The position numbers and the translations under genes were made by a program. From Prunus persica (lineage: Eukaryota > Streptophyta > Magnoliopsida > Rosales > Rosaceae), in NCBI RefSeq assembly GCF_000346465.2, contig NC_034009.1, positions 44,376,649 through 44,440,648 on the forward strand: 64,000 nt of DNA, given 5' to 3'. Shown piece after piece: positions 38,877 to 49,500 of the stretch; position 1 is the first letter of the stretch, and every line of letters starts with the position of its first letter. Under the pieces are notes generated by a model. It ran no database searches. It saw only the letters and a program-made list of their open reading frames with translations, and had not been told where the DNA came from.

Positions 38877-39215
38877 CTACTCAGTAGTGGGTGGCTCTTG
38901 TGGGGAAGAAGATGAAGCTTCATCTGCAGAAGAGACCAATGTCCAGTCGGCAGGGAGAGGAGGCAGAGGAGTGTACACAGTGGGCTTGCGTTTCACGTCC
39001 CATGGCTGCGTTTTGCGAGGCCGAGTCTTCCTGTGATGAGCAGTGGCCTTCTTCTGTGGCCTCGACGAACATTCAATCATCAACCCAGTACCTCCACCAA
39101 CTGAGCCGCGCCATGGGGATGTCTTTGGGACCCCAAACGACGCCGTCGCAGATGGGTTCTTCACGGGCACACCCACAGCCACCAATTGAGGCCCCAACAC
39201 AGCTGAAACTGACAT
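38877..39215 (-). CDS. PSRP6: Chloroplast ribosomal protein PSRP6 (large subunit protein cL38), 112 aa
   Basis: Plastid-specific protein of the 50S chloroplast ribosomal subunit, nuclear-encoded and imported. A single exon codes 112 residues with the stop at 38877-38879. The N-terminal ~45 residues (MSVSAVLGPQLVAVG, Ser/Val/Ala-rich with few acids) look like a transit peptide. The mature part carries the family block IECSSRPQKKATAHHRKTRP, then RKTQPWDVKRKPTVYTPLPP and LPADWTLVSS, with a Ser/Glu/Pro tail. Length fits the family. The overlapping plus-strand frame (38,891-39,262) is its shadow. Confidence 0.93.
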   Translation of the reverse strand: MSVSAVLGPQLVAVGVPVKNPSATASFGVPKTSPWRGSVGGGTGLMIECSSRPQKKATAHHRKTRPRKTQPWDVKRKPTVYTPLPPLPADWTLVSSADEASSSSPQEPPTTE

Positions 39216-39781
39216 CTTCGGTTCTCACAGTGAGAAAAAGACGATGGCGTTGGGTTTTCTAGTTTCTGTACCTCTTTTGGGGATAATGTTTTGCACACAT
39301 TATCTTTTAGTATTGATTTGTCGTGGTGGGTGTGACCTTTAGTGTTTTATTTTTTGGGCCTTTTGCTTGGTTATTGGATTTGGGTCCAATTGTCTCCTTT
39401 AGGCACAAACATTTTTTTTGTTGTTGTTGAGAAAAATGATAATTATATTAATAAATCAGGCAACAAAAATCATTAGGCACTATAGTAAATACAAATACCT
39501 ACAAAGGGGTAATACAAATACAAATATGTGAGCAAGCAAGCCCAATTGAAGTTGATTGCAAGCACTTGTTTATGATGAGGAGCCCAGTGCAAGACCCTTA
39601 ACAAATGAGATATGCCAAGGCATGGTTGAGTGTCTTGCACCATGCTAAGGCAAGGAAGTTGCGCAACGAGTTGTGCACATGAAGGCAAGACAAAGTGGGA
39701 AGAGGAGTGTCCTGAGATGAGAAAAGGCAGCAAAGGTTTTGGCATGGCATTAGGTTGCTAAGGCCCATCATGTGCAGTAAG
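39216..39781. other. Intergenic, upstream of PSRP6
   Basis: Should contain the PSRP6 promoter on the minus strand. The stretch 39,545-39,780 has a GC content and wording unlike the surrounding AT-rich DNA and may be an old transposon piece, but no ends were found. Confidence 0.4.
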
Positions 39782-39965
39782 TGTCGACATATGTTGACAA
39801 TTGCCTTCGGAAGATGTCGATAGAATTGAGAAGAAATTGTCGACAGATTGTGGAAACTATCGGCAGGTTGGCTCGGAAGCTCTAGACGGGTGCTGTCGAC
39901 AGAATGCGGAAGCTGTTGACATGCGTTGTCGACATGCGCTGGCAGATTATGACACGTGCTGGGGA
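39782..39965 (+). repeat. Cluster of TGTCGACA palindromes
   Basis: The octamer TGTCGACA occurs exactly at 39,782, 39,838, 39,894 and 39,927, with variants TGTTGACA/TGTCGATA between. Parts recur around it (CAGATTGTGGAAACTAT versus CAGAATGCGGAAGCTGT), so the block is a degenerate tandem array of roughly 56 bp. Confidence 0.8.
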
Positions 39966-39979
39966 GCGTCAGGAAAACT

Positions 39980-40161
39980 CACCAAAGGACTCCTCCTACT
40001 ATATTCTAATTGTATTTCAGTAAAAACTTATCAAATGCCTCATCCGACTATATTATGATGTTTTTCAAGTTTTTTGCTCGCTCCTAAATTAATTGGTCAA
40101 AGAAGTGGGTCACATGAAATATCTATACTAAACGGGAGTGGTAGGAATATTGCATCATTTC
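39980..40161 (+). repeat. Tandem repeat unit, left of the LTR element
   Basis: One unit of a repeat whose other units lie at 50,191-50,575, on the far side of the retrotransposon. Shared words are CTCACCAAA, CTACTATATT, ACTATATTATGATGTTT, AATTGGTCAAAGAAGTGGGT, CTAAACGGGAGTGGTAGGAA and CATTGCAT/ATTGCATC. The retrotransposon is inserted inside this array. Confidence 0.8.
40157..40161. repeat. Target-site duplication (left), ATTTC
   Basis: ATTTC directly before the left LTR matches ATTTC at 50,191-50,195 directly after the right LTR. Five bases is standard for Ty3/gypsy insertions. Confidence 0.9.
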
Positions 40162-40706
40162 TGTTTGTGCAAATAATCTCACGGGAGAATATTCGCCCAA
40201 GATTCCTTCGTCTTCTCCGCCTCTCTTTCTCCCTGCAAAACAGATCGGAGTAAAAGGACCACACCCGGGGGGTGTTGGCCAAAGGCCCTCCGATGCCTAA
40301 GTTAGGTAAGGGAATTCAAGGAAAACCGGGTGGCCGGAGCCGTGTGTGGTGGCCGGAGCCTTGTGTGAGAGAGAGAAAGAGAGGAGGTGGCTAGGGTCTC
40401 TGAGAAAATAATTTATGCAGAGTTTGAGTGGAAATTTAGACGTACCTCATCCTTGTGTGTAACCAGGTATTTATAGTGGCCTTTGGAGAGGTAGGTGGGG
40501 TTGGTGTAGTTGGTGTGGTTGGTGGGGTTGGTGCATTTAGGGATTATGGATGAACCGAATCCCTAATTAAATTGGGGATCAAGTAACTCCCAATTTGATT
40601 AGGTAATTCCCAATTAGGTTAGGTAACTCCTAATTAGGTCAAATAATTCCCAAATTGATTGGCATAATTAATTGACCTAGGGTTTTAGTTTAATTAGGTT
40701 CCCACA
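40162..40706 (-). repeat. 3' LTR of the retrotransposon (545 bp)
   Basis: On the plus strand it starts TGTTTGTGC and ends TTCCCACA. Compared with the other LTR I count five single-base differences: two near position 275 of the LTR, then one each in AACTCCC/AACCCCC, GGCATA/GGCCTA and TTTAGTTT/TTTGGTTT. Confidence 0.97.
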
Positions 40707-40724
40707 AATGCCCCCCAGCTTCTG
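40707..40724 (-). promoter_or_regulatory. Polypurine tract of the retrotransposon
   Basis: Read on the minus strand, AGAAGCTGGGGGGCATT lies directly before the 3' LTR. The G-run fits the primer for plus-strand DNA synthesis. Confidence 0.75.
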
Positions 40725-40968
40725 CATGGCGCGTGGTGGCATGTAGGAGATGTAAATTATCCGTTGGGCTGTCCAGCTGTAACTGGGCTTCCTTCGTGGA
40801 CTTGGGCTCCCGAGTTGAGGAGGCTTTTTACTCGGGCTGTCCAGCTGTAACTGGGCTGGAGGTGCGCGATCTGCTGCTGGAGCAGGTGGCAGTTTAGGTC
40901 ATCTTTTTTGTGGATGATCCAAATTGCTTCAATTCCTTCTTATTTTTGTGCCACGAACTAGGATCAGT

Positions 40969-42738
40969 ATGAGTCAAGGCGATCATGTGCGGAGCACGAA
41001 CGTGCTGAAAGTCAGCGGCAGATAGGAAGAGGAGGTTGGCGACGATCCGCTCGTTCCTCTTACCTACTGCGATGGTAAGTTGCATTCCTCTGATCTGCTA
41101 CTGTTGCCATGGAATTCTTTGTTGTGTTTGACTAACTTTTGTCTCATGCTTGCAGATGATGCCATCCGAAAGAAGCTCGTTCTCGACCCGGATATGACGA
41201 AGGTTCGACAAGCTTTGAGCATCCCCGCCAAGTTTCGTGAATGGCGCTGGCTGCTGAGCGAACATCGGAAGGAAGTCGGTGGCCTGCCCCCTGCTGAAGA
41301 TATTGAAAGGTGGAAGTCGCGCTTCTTAGAGCTAAGTGACTTGCCAGTTATGCGGGAGGAGGCATCGATTGAGTCCCCCGATGGTGGGAAAGCGTGCAGT
41401 AGCTCTGCTCGAGATGAAGCTGTAGTTTCACGATCAGTGGATACGTCTCCACAGCGAAGGCAGCCGAGATCTTCTCTTGCCACGAACAAGTCTTCTACAA
41501 GGGAGGTCTCGCCTGCTCAGAAGGCCCATATGGGAGTTGCTCCTGCCTCGTCTGCATGGATCAAACGCTTCGTCAGCTCGAACAGCAAGAAGGCAAACGG
41601 CATGCAGGAGGTTCGAGAAGTTCTGCTCAAGTCTTTGCCCGTACTGCCTAAGACCCATGATCTACCATGCAAAGAAGCCGCTGGGAAACAAGGATTGGGT
41701 CATCCGTGCCGATCTGGGAATCAAGCTGAGAGGATTGTACCTCTGCCTAGCAACCACGACTCATCTGCGGGGCCACGAACAGTCAAGCACAGGGCTGACT
41801 CAATGTTGCAAGTTGCAGCCAAAAGAGCTAAAGAGTCGTCTGCTCGAGCGAAGAGTCCTCCAATTGCACGAACTGCCGGTCCGGGAACTGGTGGTAGCTC
41901 TGCTGGGGGCGAGCCCGTGTCTGATCTGCTGAAAACAGGCTTTCTGTCAAGTCCATTTGCTTGCGCTAAGCTAGTTGATCACGTGTATCGAGCTGATGAC
42001 ATTTGTGCTTTCTCGAGCCTTCCCTTGGATAAGCAAGAAGAAGCTGCCATGTATCACCTTCAAAAAGGAATGGTTTTTGCTGTTGGGGCCATGCGGAACT
42101 CGCGTGATGTTGCCCCCTCTTCTGCCCTGCTCGACGAGCTGGTGAAGAAGAATGCTGACCTGACTGACAAGCTCTCGAACGAGCGGATTCGCCACGATGC
42201 GAGGATTTTCGAGATGAAGGAGAGTATGTCCGTGCTCAAGAGTTCTGTTGGCCAAAAGGATGGTGAACTCAAGTCTCTTATGGCTGCCCTGCTCGAACGC
42301 AAGGAAGCCTACTTCTGCCTCGAACGTAAGCATGCTGCTTTGGCCCAGGATCGTGACAAACTGCTGGTCAAGTTTGATACCCATATGGAAGCCACTGAGG
42401 CATCCAAGGAAGAGATGACTGCTAATGCGTACAAGCTGGGATACCTGGATTGCCAGAATGGTGCTTCTCCTTGCTACCCTCTCGAAGATGATGACGGTGA
42501 GCAGTCTGGTCTTGACCTGCCCCCCGCTCAGAGTGAGCAGGTGGATGTTGTGGATGCAGAAGCAGTTGAAGAGCAGATAGCAGATGAAGCTGCAATTGAG
42601 GAAGACAAACGCCAAGGTGGGTCAGCTGATGAGGCTAAGGCGGATGCGAAGGAGCAGGTAGCCGAGGCGGTTGAGCAAGTTGTGCCGGTTGGGCAGAATG
42701 AGGCTGTTGCCAGTGCAGTTGAGGATGTGATCGGCTAA
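40969..42738 (+). CDS. Antisense gene of the retrotransposon (spliced, about 562 codons), unknown function
   Basis: Runs opposite to gag-pol, between the 3' LTR and the 97-bp repeats. The continuous frame from 41080 codes 552 aa. A better model uses ATG 40969, exon 1 40969-41074, an 81-base intron (GTAAGT ... TGCAG, 41075-41155) and exon 2 41156-42738, joining in frame as TYCD-DDAIRKKLVLDPDM. In that model codon 19 is TAG (41,023-41,025), so exon 1 is broken or the start differs. The protein begins with a compact block (REWRWLLSEHRKEVGG, IERWKSRFLELSDLP). A Ser/Lys-rich basic middle follows, then a Leu/Lys/Glu coiled-coil-like segment (LLDELVKKNADLTDKL onwards, about residues 350-440) and a very acidic tail. 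I recognise no domain. Antisense frames at this place are known in Tat elements. Its integrity contrasts with the broken gag-pol. Confidence 0.6.
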
Positions 42739-42937
42739 GGGTCACCTGCTGAAGTTCCCTAGTAGTTGTAGTTCATTTTTGCTATTTTTGAACTTTGTTA
42801 TTTTCTTTCAATAAGTGGTCTCTTGTTTGACCATCTTACTTCTTGTTGAACTTGGCTGATTGGCCGCTTTGTTATGGAATTTTCAGTTGTTTTTCGAACT
42901 TCAATTCTCATTGTATCTTGTAAGTGTGTGTCCGGAG

Positions 42938-43735
42938 ACATAGCACTTGGAAGACATAGCGCTTGAAAAAGACTCCATTGAGTTTGTGCTCCGGGGAGCA
43001 GCTTGTCTGCAATGGAGCTAAGGCTTGTCGCCTGTGTGCGTATGTCGGGGACATAGCGCTTGAAAAAGACTCCATTGAGTTTGTGCTCCGGGGAGCAGCT
43101 TGTCTGCAATGGAGGTAAGGCTTGTCGCCTGTGTGCGTATGTCAGGGACATAGCACTTGAAAAAAGACTCCGTTGAGTTTGTGCTCCGGGGAGCAGCTTG
43201 TCTGCAATGGAGGTAAGGCTTGTCGCCTGTGTGCGTATGTCGGGGACATAGCGCTTGAAAAAGACTCCTTTGAGTTTGTGCTCCGGAGAGCAGCTTGTCT
43301 GCAATGGAGGTAAGGCTTGTCGCCTGTGTGCGTATATCGGGAACATAGCGCTTGAAAAAGACTCCGTTGAGTTTGTGCTCCGGGGAGCAGCTTGTCTGCA
43401 ATGGAGGTAAGGCTTGTCGCCTGTGTGCGTATGTCGGGGACATAGCGCTTGAAAAAGACTCCATTGAGTTTGTGCTCCGGGGAGCAGCTTGTCTGCAATG
43501 GAGCTAAGGCTTGTCGCCTGTGTGCGTATGTCGGGGACATAGCGCTTGAAAAAGACTCCATTGAGTTTGTGCTCCGGGGAGCAGCTTGTCTGTAATGGAG
43601 GTAAGGCTTGTCGCCTGTGTGCGTATGTCGGGGACATAGCGCTTGAAAAAGACTCCATTGAGTTTGTGCTCCGGGGAGCAGCTTGTCTGCAATAGAGGTA
43701 AGGCTTGTCGCCTGTGTGTATATGTTTGTGGGACA
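42938..43735 (-). repeat. 97-bp tandem repeat array (about 8 units) in place of the integrase core
   Basis: The word ACATAGCGCTTGAAAAAGAC starts units at 42,954, 43,051, 43,148, 43,246, 43,343, 43,440, 43,537 and 43,634, with partial copies at 42,938 and 43,733. Spacing is 97, 97, 98, 97, 97, 97, 97 and 99 bases. Units are almost identical. Because 97 is not a multiple of three and no frame of the unit has a stop on the minus strand, three long overlapping open frames appear here; they are repeat artefacts. Confidence 0.97.
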
Positions 43736-46542
43736 TAATGCTCGAATCTGCAAATGATGTTCTTCCAGATGAATCGTTCAACGTCAGCTTCCTTGGTAGA
43801 AGATAAAGCCTCGGCCTTGATCCATTTGGTGAAGTAATCAGTGGCAACGATCATTATCTCCTTATTGGCAGGTGCTGTCGGCATAGGTCCCACCAAGTCA
43901 ATGGCCCACTGCATGAACGGCCATGGACTGTTCTGTGGATGGTATTCCTCAGCTGGCAAGCCAAGGATCGGCTTGTATCGTTGGCATCGATCACATCTTC
44001 GAGCATACTCCGTAGAGTCTTTGTGCATGGTAGGCCAGAAATAGCCGATTCTAAGAGCCTTCTGAGCAAGCGACCTGCCTCCAGCGTGATTTCCGCAATC
44101 GCCGTCGTGTATTTTGCAGAGAACCTCGAGCGTTTGCGGGTACTTGATGCAAGTGAGATGAGGCCCGTAGTATGATCTGCGGATAAGCGTGTCGCCTTTC
44201 ATGTAATATCTTGCAGCCTTCTGCTTGATTTTCCTGGCCTCGGACTTGTCATCGGGGAAGTTTTCATTCACTAGGTAGTCAATGATGGGTTCTTGCCAGC
44301 TAGGATCCTCGTCGATCTGCATTAGGTCCGGTTGTTCTGCCTCTTCTATGCTAGGCTGGTCAAGGTGTTCGACTGGGATAGAGCGTCTGAACTGGGTATC
44401 CAGTGCTGATCCTAAGCTGGCCAGTGCATCTGCGTGTGCGTTCTCTGCTCGGGGCACTTGCTGGATGGTGAAGGTGGGAAATGCCTTCAACAGCTCTTGG
44501 ACTTTGTCAAGGTACAAGATCATCCTTGGGTGCTTCGCCATGTATTCTCCTAAGGCTTGACTTGTGATCAGCTGGGAATCCGAGTAGATGGCCAGCTTCT
44601 TGATTGATAGCTCCTTTGCCAAGCGCAAGCCAGAGAGCAATGCCTCGTGCTCTGCCTCGTTATTTGAAGCCGGGAAGCCAAGTGTGATAGCTTGCTCTAA
44701 CAGGGTTCCATCAGGGGTGATGATGACGACGCCTGCTCCAGCTCCTTTCTGGTTTGATGCTCCATCTACGCGTAGCTGCCACATGTCTCTGGGTTGGTCA
44801 GGTTCCGCGGAGGTCTTGTTTGCTCTCGAACTTTCCTTCTTTTTGCTGACCAGCTTCTCTTCTTCGGCTGATGGTGTGAACTCTGCAACAAAGTCTACTA
44901 AGGCTTGGGCTTTTATTGCAGTCTTTGGTCGGTAGAGGAGGTCGTATTGGCTTAGCTCTATTGCCCACTTCATGAGCCGCTGAGAAGCATCAGGGCTGTG
45001 GATGATTGATCTCAAAGGAAAGTCAGTCATAACGATGACTCGGTGAGCTTCGTAATAAGGTCGTAGCTTTCTCGCAGAAACGACAAGGGCCAAAATGAGC
45101 TTCTCCAATTTTGGGTAGCGAGTCTCTGCATCGAGGAGAGCTTTTGACGTATAGAATATCGGATGTTGGGCCCCAAGTTCTTCTCGGATGAGAGTTGAGC
45201 TGACGGCCGAGTTGGACACTGCCAGGTACACGAACAAGTCTTCACCAGGAACTGGCTTCGAGAGCAGGGGAGGTGAAGTAAGGTAGGTCTTTAGACTCTG
45301 GAAAGCTACTTCGCACTCCTCGTCCCACTTGTCTTGTTGCCCCTTCTTCAAAGCTTTGAAGAATGGTCTGCACTTGTCGGTAGACTTCGAGAGGAATCGG
45401 TTGAGGGCTGCTGCTCTGCCCGTCAGACTTTGTATTTCTTTCACTGTGGAAGGTGACTTCATCTCGAGAATAGCTTTAATTTGGCGTGGATGTGCCTCTA
45501 TACCTCGTTGTGTGACTGAGTACCCTAAGAATCGGCCGGATGATACACCGAACGTGCATTTACTTGGATTCAGCTTCATGCGGTATTGGCGGAGCAGGCC
45601 GAATGTCTCGGTGAGGTTTTTGAGGTGGTCTCCACGCTTGGGGGCTTTGACCAGCATATCATCCACGTAGACTTCCATGGTTCTACCGATCTGCTCCTTG
45701 AAAATCTTATTCACGAGCCTTTGATAGGTTGCTCCAGCGTTCTTCAACCCAAAGGGCATGACCTTGTAACAGTAGGTCCCTCTCTCGATGATGAAAGAGG
45801 TCTTCGCTTTGTCATCGTCGTACATCATAATTTGATTATAGCCGGAGTAGGCATCCATGAAGCTGAGCAGCTGGTTGCCGGAAGTCGAATCCACGAGCTG
45901 GTCGATCCTCGGCAATGGGAAGTTGTCTTTAGGGCATGCCTTGTTGAGGTCGGTGTAATCGACGCACACCCTCCATTTTCCCTTTTCTTGTTTTGCCACC
46001 AGAACAACGTTGGCCAGCCATTCTGAGTAGGAGACATCTTCAATAAATCCAGCGGCTAGAAGCTTGTCGATCTCAGCTTCAATGATCGCGACTCGCTCGG
46101 GAGCGAAGTTGCGTCTCTTCTGCACCACGGGCTTATTGGCAGGGTTGACATGGAGGCGGTGGCAGATGATGTTTGGGTCGATGCCGGGCATGTCAGATGG
46201 TGACCACGCGAACATGTCTTTGTTGTTTTGGAGGAAGGTGGTAAGCTCCACCTTCTCGTCTGGGCTTAGGCGCGAGCCGATCCGCGCTTTCTTGTCTGGC
46301 TGGTTAGGATCGAGGGGTACTAACTCAACGTCTTCCTCAGGCTTCCAACCTTCTTCAAGGGAGCCTTCCGGGCGGATTCCCTCCTCTCGATCCTTCTTGT
46401 TTGGATTCTGGCGCGAGCCGATCTGCGCTTCTTTGTCTGGCTGGCCAAGATCAAGGGGTACTAACTCAACGTCATCCTCAGACTTCCAACCCTTTTCAGG
46501 GGAGTCTTCCGGGCGGATTCCCTCGCCTTGATCCTGGCTCAT
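43736..46542 (-). pseudogene. pol of the retrotransposon: RT, RNase H, second RNase H, truncated integrase
   Basis: Frame opens at ATG 46542, overlapping the stop of the gag-protease frame as TAATG. Residues 4-50 and 51-97 are a tandem duplication (EGIRPE...VELVPLD twice). Reverse transcriptase covers about residues 130-340 (WRVCVDYTDLNKACPKDNFP, FMDAYSGYNQI, catalytic VYVDD at 291-295). A first RNase H-like domain (about 430-555) has lost its first Asp (LFVYLAVSNSAVSS). A second, archaeal-type RNase H (about 587-710) keeps D593 (RVDGASNQKG), the NNEAEHEA glutamates, D655 (YSDS) and D705 (ADALAS). The integrase zinc finger (H812, H819, C850, C853) and the first core Asp (WAID, residue 882) are present. 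After FIWKNIICRF (about residue 933) the core stops, and the frame runs into the 97-bp repeats, so the second Asp and the Glu are missing. Confidence 0.93.
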
Positions 46543-49500
46543 TAATTGCTATTGTGAGGTAACTTCTGGCTCGAGCTTGCTTGTCTGTTGGGAGCGCTTC
46601 GTGCCTCGTTGGCAGCTTGCATTGCTGGTGTGAACTGCATCTGCTTGCTCTTCTTGAGTCCGTGAGCTGTGCATCTTCTTGCCATGGCTTGGTCACTATC
46701 GATCTGCCCGATTCCGCCTCCAGGGATGGGGTAGCGAATCTTCTGGTGTAGAGGAGATGTGATAGCCTCGATCTTGCTGATCCACGGTCGGCCCAGGATT
46801 CCGTTGTACGGGGAGATCTCGTCGATGACCATGAAGGTTTGTGAGCAGACTACTGGGGGCGAGTGGACGTCAAGGTCGATCTGTCCAACAGTGATTGATG
46901 TAGCCCCATTGAAGCCAGTCAGCGACCTTGCAAGTTTGCTTATCTTGGGCTCCAATCCCATCTGCTGGATGACAGATAGTTGCAGGATGTTGGCTGCGCT
47001 TCCCTCATCCACATGAACTCGCTCGATCACAGCTTGTTCAATCTGAATGCAGATGACTAGGGATTCATTATGCAGCAGGTCAAGCCCGATCAAGTCTTTC
47101 TTCTGGAAACCAATGATGGGTGTATCTACGATAACTGGTACTCCTGTTGTGATTTGGGAGACATAAGTCGCCTGCGCGATCTTCCTCTTGTGCTCCTTGG
47201 TGGTCAGTCTGGACTCCTGAGAGTCAGCTAGAATGGTGTTGATTCGAATGACCTTTTGGGGAGGTTCCTTGGCAGCCGCATCACGATCCTCGATCTGTTG
47301 AATGGCCTTCTTTGCGACGAATTCTGTGCAATGACCTTCTCTGACCAACTCCTCCAGATGCCTTTTCCAGGCATTGCAATTGTTGGTGTAATGACCGTGC
47401 TCCCCGTGGAATGCGCAGTATTTATTGGTGTCCCTCTTAGAGGGGTCTCCTTTCATGGGTGACGGTCTCCTCACCCACGGCTTGTCCTTCACTTGAGTCA
47501 GGATCTGATGAATTGGGATAGCGCACTTAGTGAAGGTCCCAATTTCTGAGCTTCCCTCTCGGGGCCGCGATCTGCGCTTATCTCGGGCTTTTTGCTCGAA
47601 CTAGTTGCTCTTTTGGCTTGCCTGCTTCGTCGGGTGATCAACTTGCTTGCTAGCTTTCTTTGCGGTGATTCGATCATCGTCCCAAAGTGCGTAGCGTTCT
47701 GCCGTCGCGAACACTTCTGCCAAGGTTTGACTTGGTGTTATGGCCAGTTCCCGGTATAGCTCGTGCTCGGTTGGCAATCCCTTCTTGAAAGCTGAGGATG
47801 CAACTTGGTCATTGCATCCTATGATGTTAGCCTTTTCAGCCTTAAACCGTTTCAGGTAGTCTCGTAGAGACTCGTCTGGCTTATTGCGCAGGTTGAACAG
47901 ATGGTCTGCATGCTTTCTGACCGTCTTGTAGGAGGTGTACTCCTTTGTGAAGATGAAGGCCAACTCCTTGAAGTTTCCTATCGACGCGGACGGTAGAGTG
48001 TGGAACCAGTCTTGAGCTGCTTCTCGCAGGGTCATCATGAACACTTTGCACATCAGGGCATCGTCTGTCTTGTACAGGATCATGGCGCTCTTGAAGTGCC
48101 TCAAATGGCTCTCAGGGTCAGAGTTCCCCTTGAATGGAGTGATGGATGGCGTTATGAACCGCTTCGGTGGAGGAGCTCGTTCCACTTTGTCGGTAAAGGG
48201 CGAGCAGTCAACTCGATCAATTTCCTTATGCAGGGCCTCCTCCGCGCTTCCTTTAAGTTGGAGAGCTTGGAGTCGGTCATTTACTAGCTTCTCGACGTCC
48301 TCTGCTCGCAGGACTGGAGTCTCGGGCCGGCGTCTTCGGTGCCTCGAGCGCGACCGGCTAACTTCTTCCTCGGTTCCCAAGGGTCGATCCCCTTGGGTGT
48401 TTTGCCCGTGGGGCAGATTAGGAGATTGAGCTTATGAGGATTCCTCTACATCTTGTCGCCGCGTGTTGGTCCTCGAGCAGGTTGGTGGGCGTCGATCATC
48501 ATCTTCTACCCGCAAGGAGGGTCGCTCAGGTCGACGTCTTTGGTGTCTCGAGCATGACTGGCTAACTCCTTCCTCGGTTCCCAAGGGTCGATCCCCTTGG
48601 GTGCCCTGCCCGTGGGGCAGATCAGGAGATTGGGCTTGGAATGATCCCTCTACAGCTTGCCGTCGCGTGTTGGCCCTCGAGCGGGTTGGTGGGCGTCGGT
48701 CGTTGCGTTCGTCACGCGACTGCTCACGAACTCGAGCTCCTTGTGGGCCCAAGCGGGCGTGGACATTGGATTGTGGGCCTAAGCGGGCGTGGGCATTAGT
48801 CTGTGGGCCTAGCCTCTCGAGCACATTGGTCCTTGGTTCTAGCCCCGAACGGCTCAGAGTACGGCTCGCGGCTGTCTGCGTCTCATCTACTCGATCTCGA
48901 TCTCTCCTCTGCCGGTTTGCCCTTGTCTGACCAGCTTGGGACCTCTCGAACTGCTCGCCGACATGCTGGTGTGCCCTCATCTCCTCGTCACGGGGTCCAA
49001 GGTTAGGGCCTTGATTCAAGTTGATCTGCCTGAGTAGCTGGCCAATCAGGTTGTTCTAATCATCGACCTTCTGTGTGAGTTGATCGACCCGTGAGTTAAG
49101 GTCCACCTGACTACGCGGGTCAAGTAGAGTGCTGTGCATCGAGCCCAATGGCAAATGGGCTAGGGCTCCATTAGGCGCGTACACAGGCGCATATGTCGAG
49201 TGTGATCGCAGAGGAGGAAGAGAATGTATCTACTCTAAGACTGGGATGACGTCGGAGTAGCCATGGGGCTGAGCAGCAAATCCGGTAGTTGAGTGGTGTG
49301 GTTGCTGCTGTGATCCGACGGCAGGACAGCGAGGCAGAGTAGCTCCGGTAATCGGCGCTGGCAACTGCAAGGCTGTGGAGGTCCTAGGGTCTTGTGGCGG
49401 CTGTTTTGCAATTCCAGCAGCTGAAGGCGGCTGCAAAGCACTAGAGGAAAACTGCAAGGCATTGGCAGCCACGATTCCGTGCTGTTGCATTGAGGTTTCC

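Noticed and set aside
41971..42615. Minus-strand frame of 214 codons under the antisense gene
   Set aside because: Shadow of the 527-codon exon; its residue composition is that of a reversed coiled coil.
43504..43743. Extension of pol past residue 933
   Set aside because: The residues after ICRF come from the 97-bp repeats and match nothing in integrase, so I ended pol at the junction.
42798..43847. Minus-strand open frame of 349 codons (and overlapping frames of 203 and 148 codons)
   Set aside because: These are the three frames of the 97-bp tandem repeat, open only because the unit has no stop on that strand; the repeated peptide is not a protein domain.
45586..46531. Long plus-strand frames opposite pol
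   Set aside because: They mirror the reverse transcriptase region and have no motifs of their own; unlike the antisense gene at 41-42.7 kb they lie over conserved pol domains.
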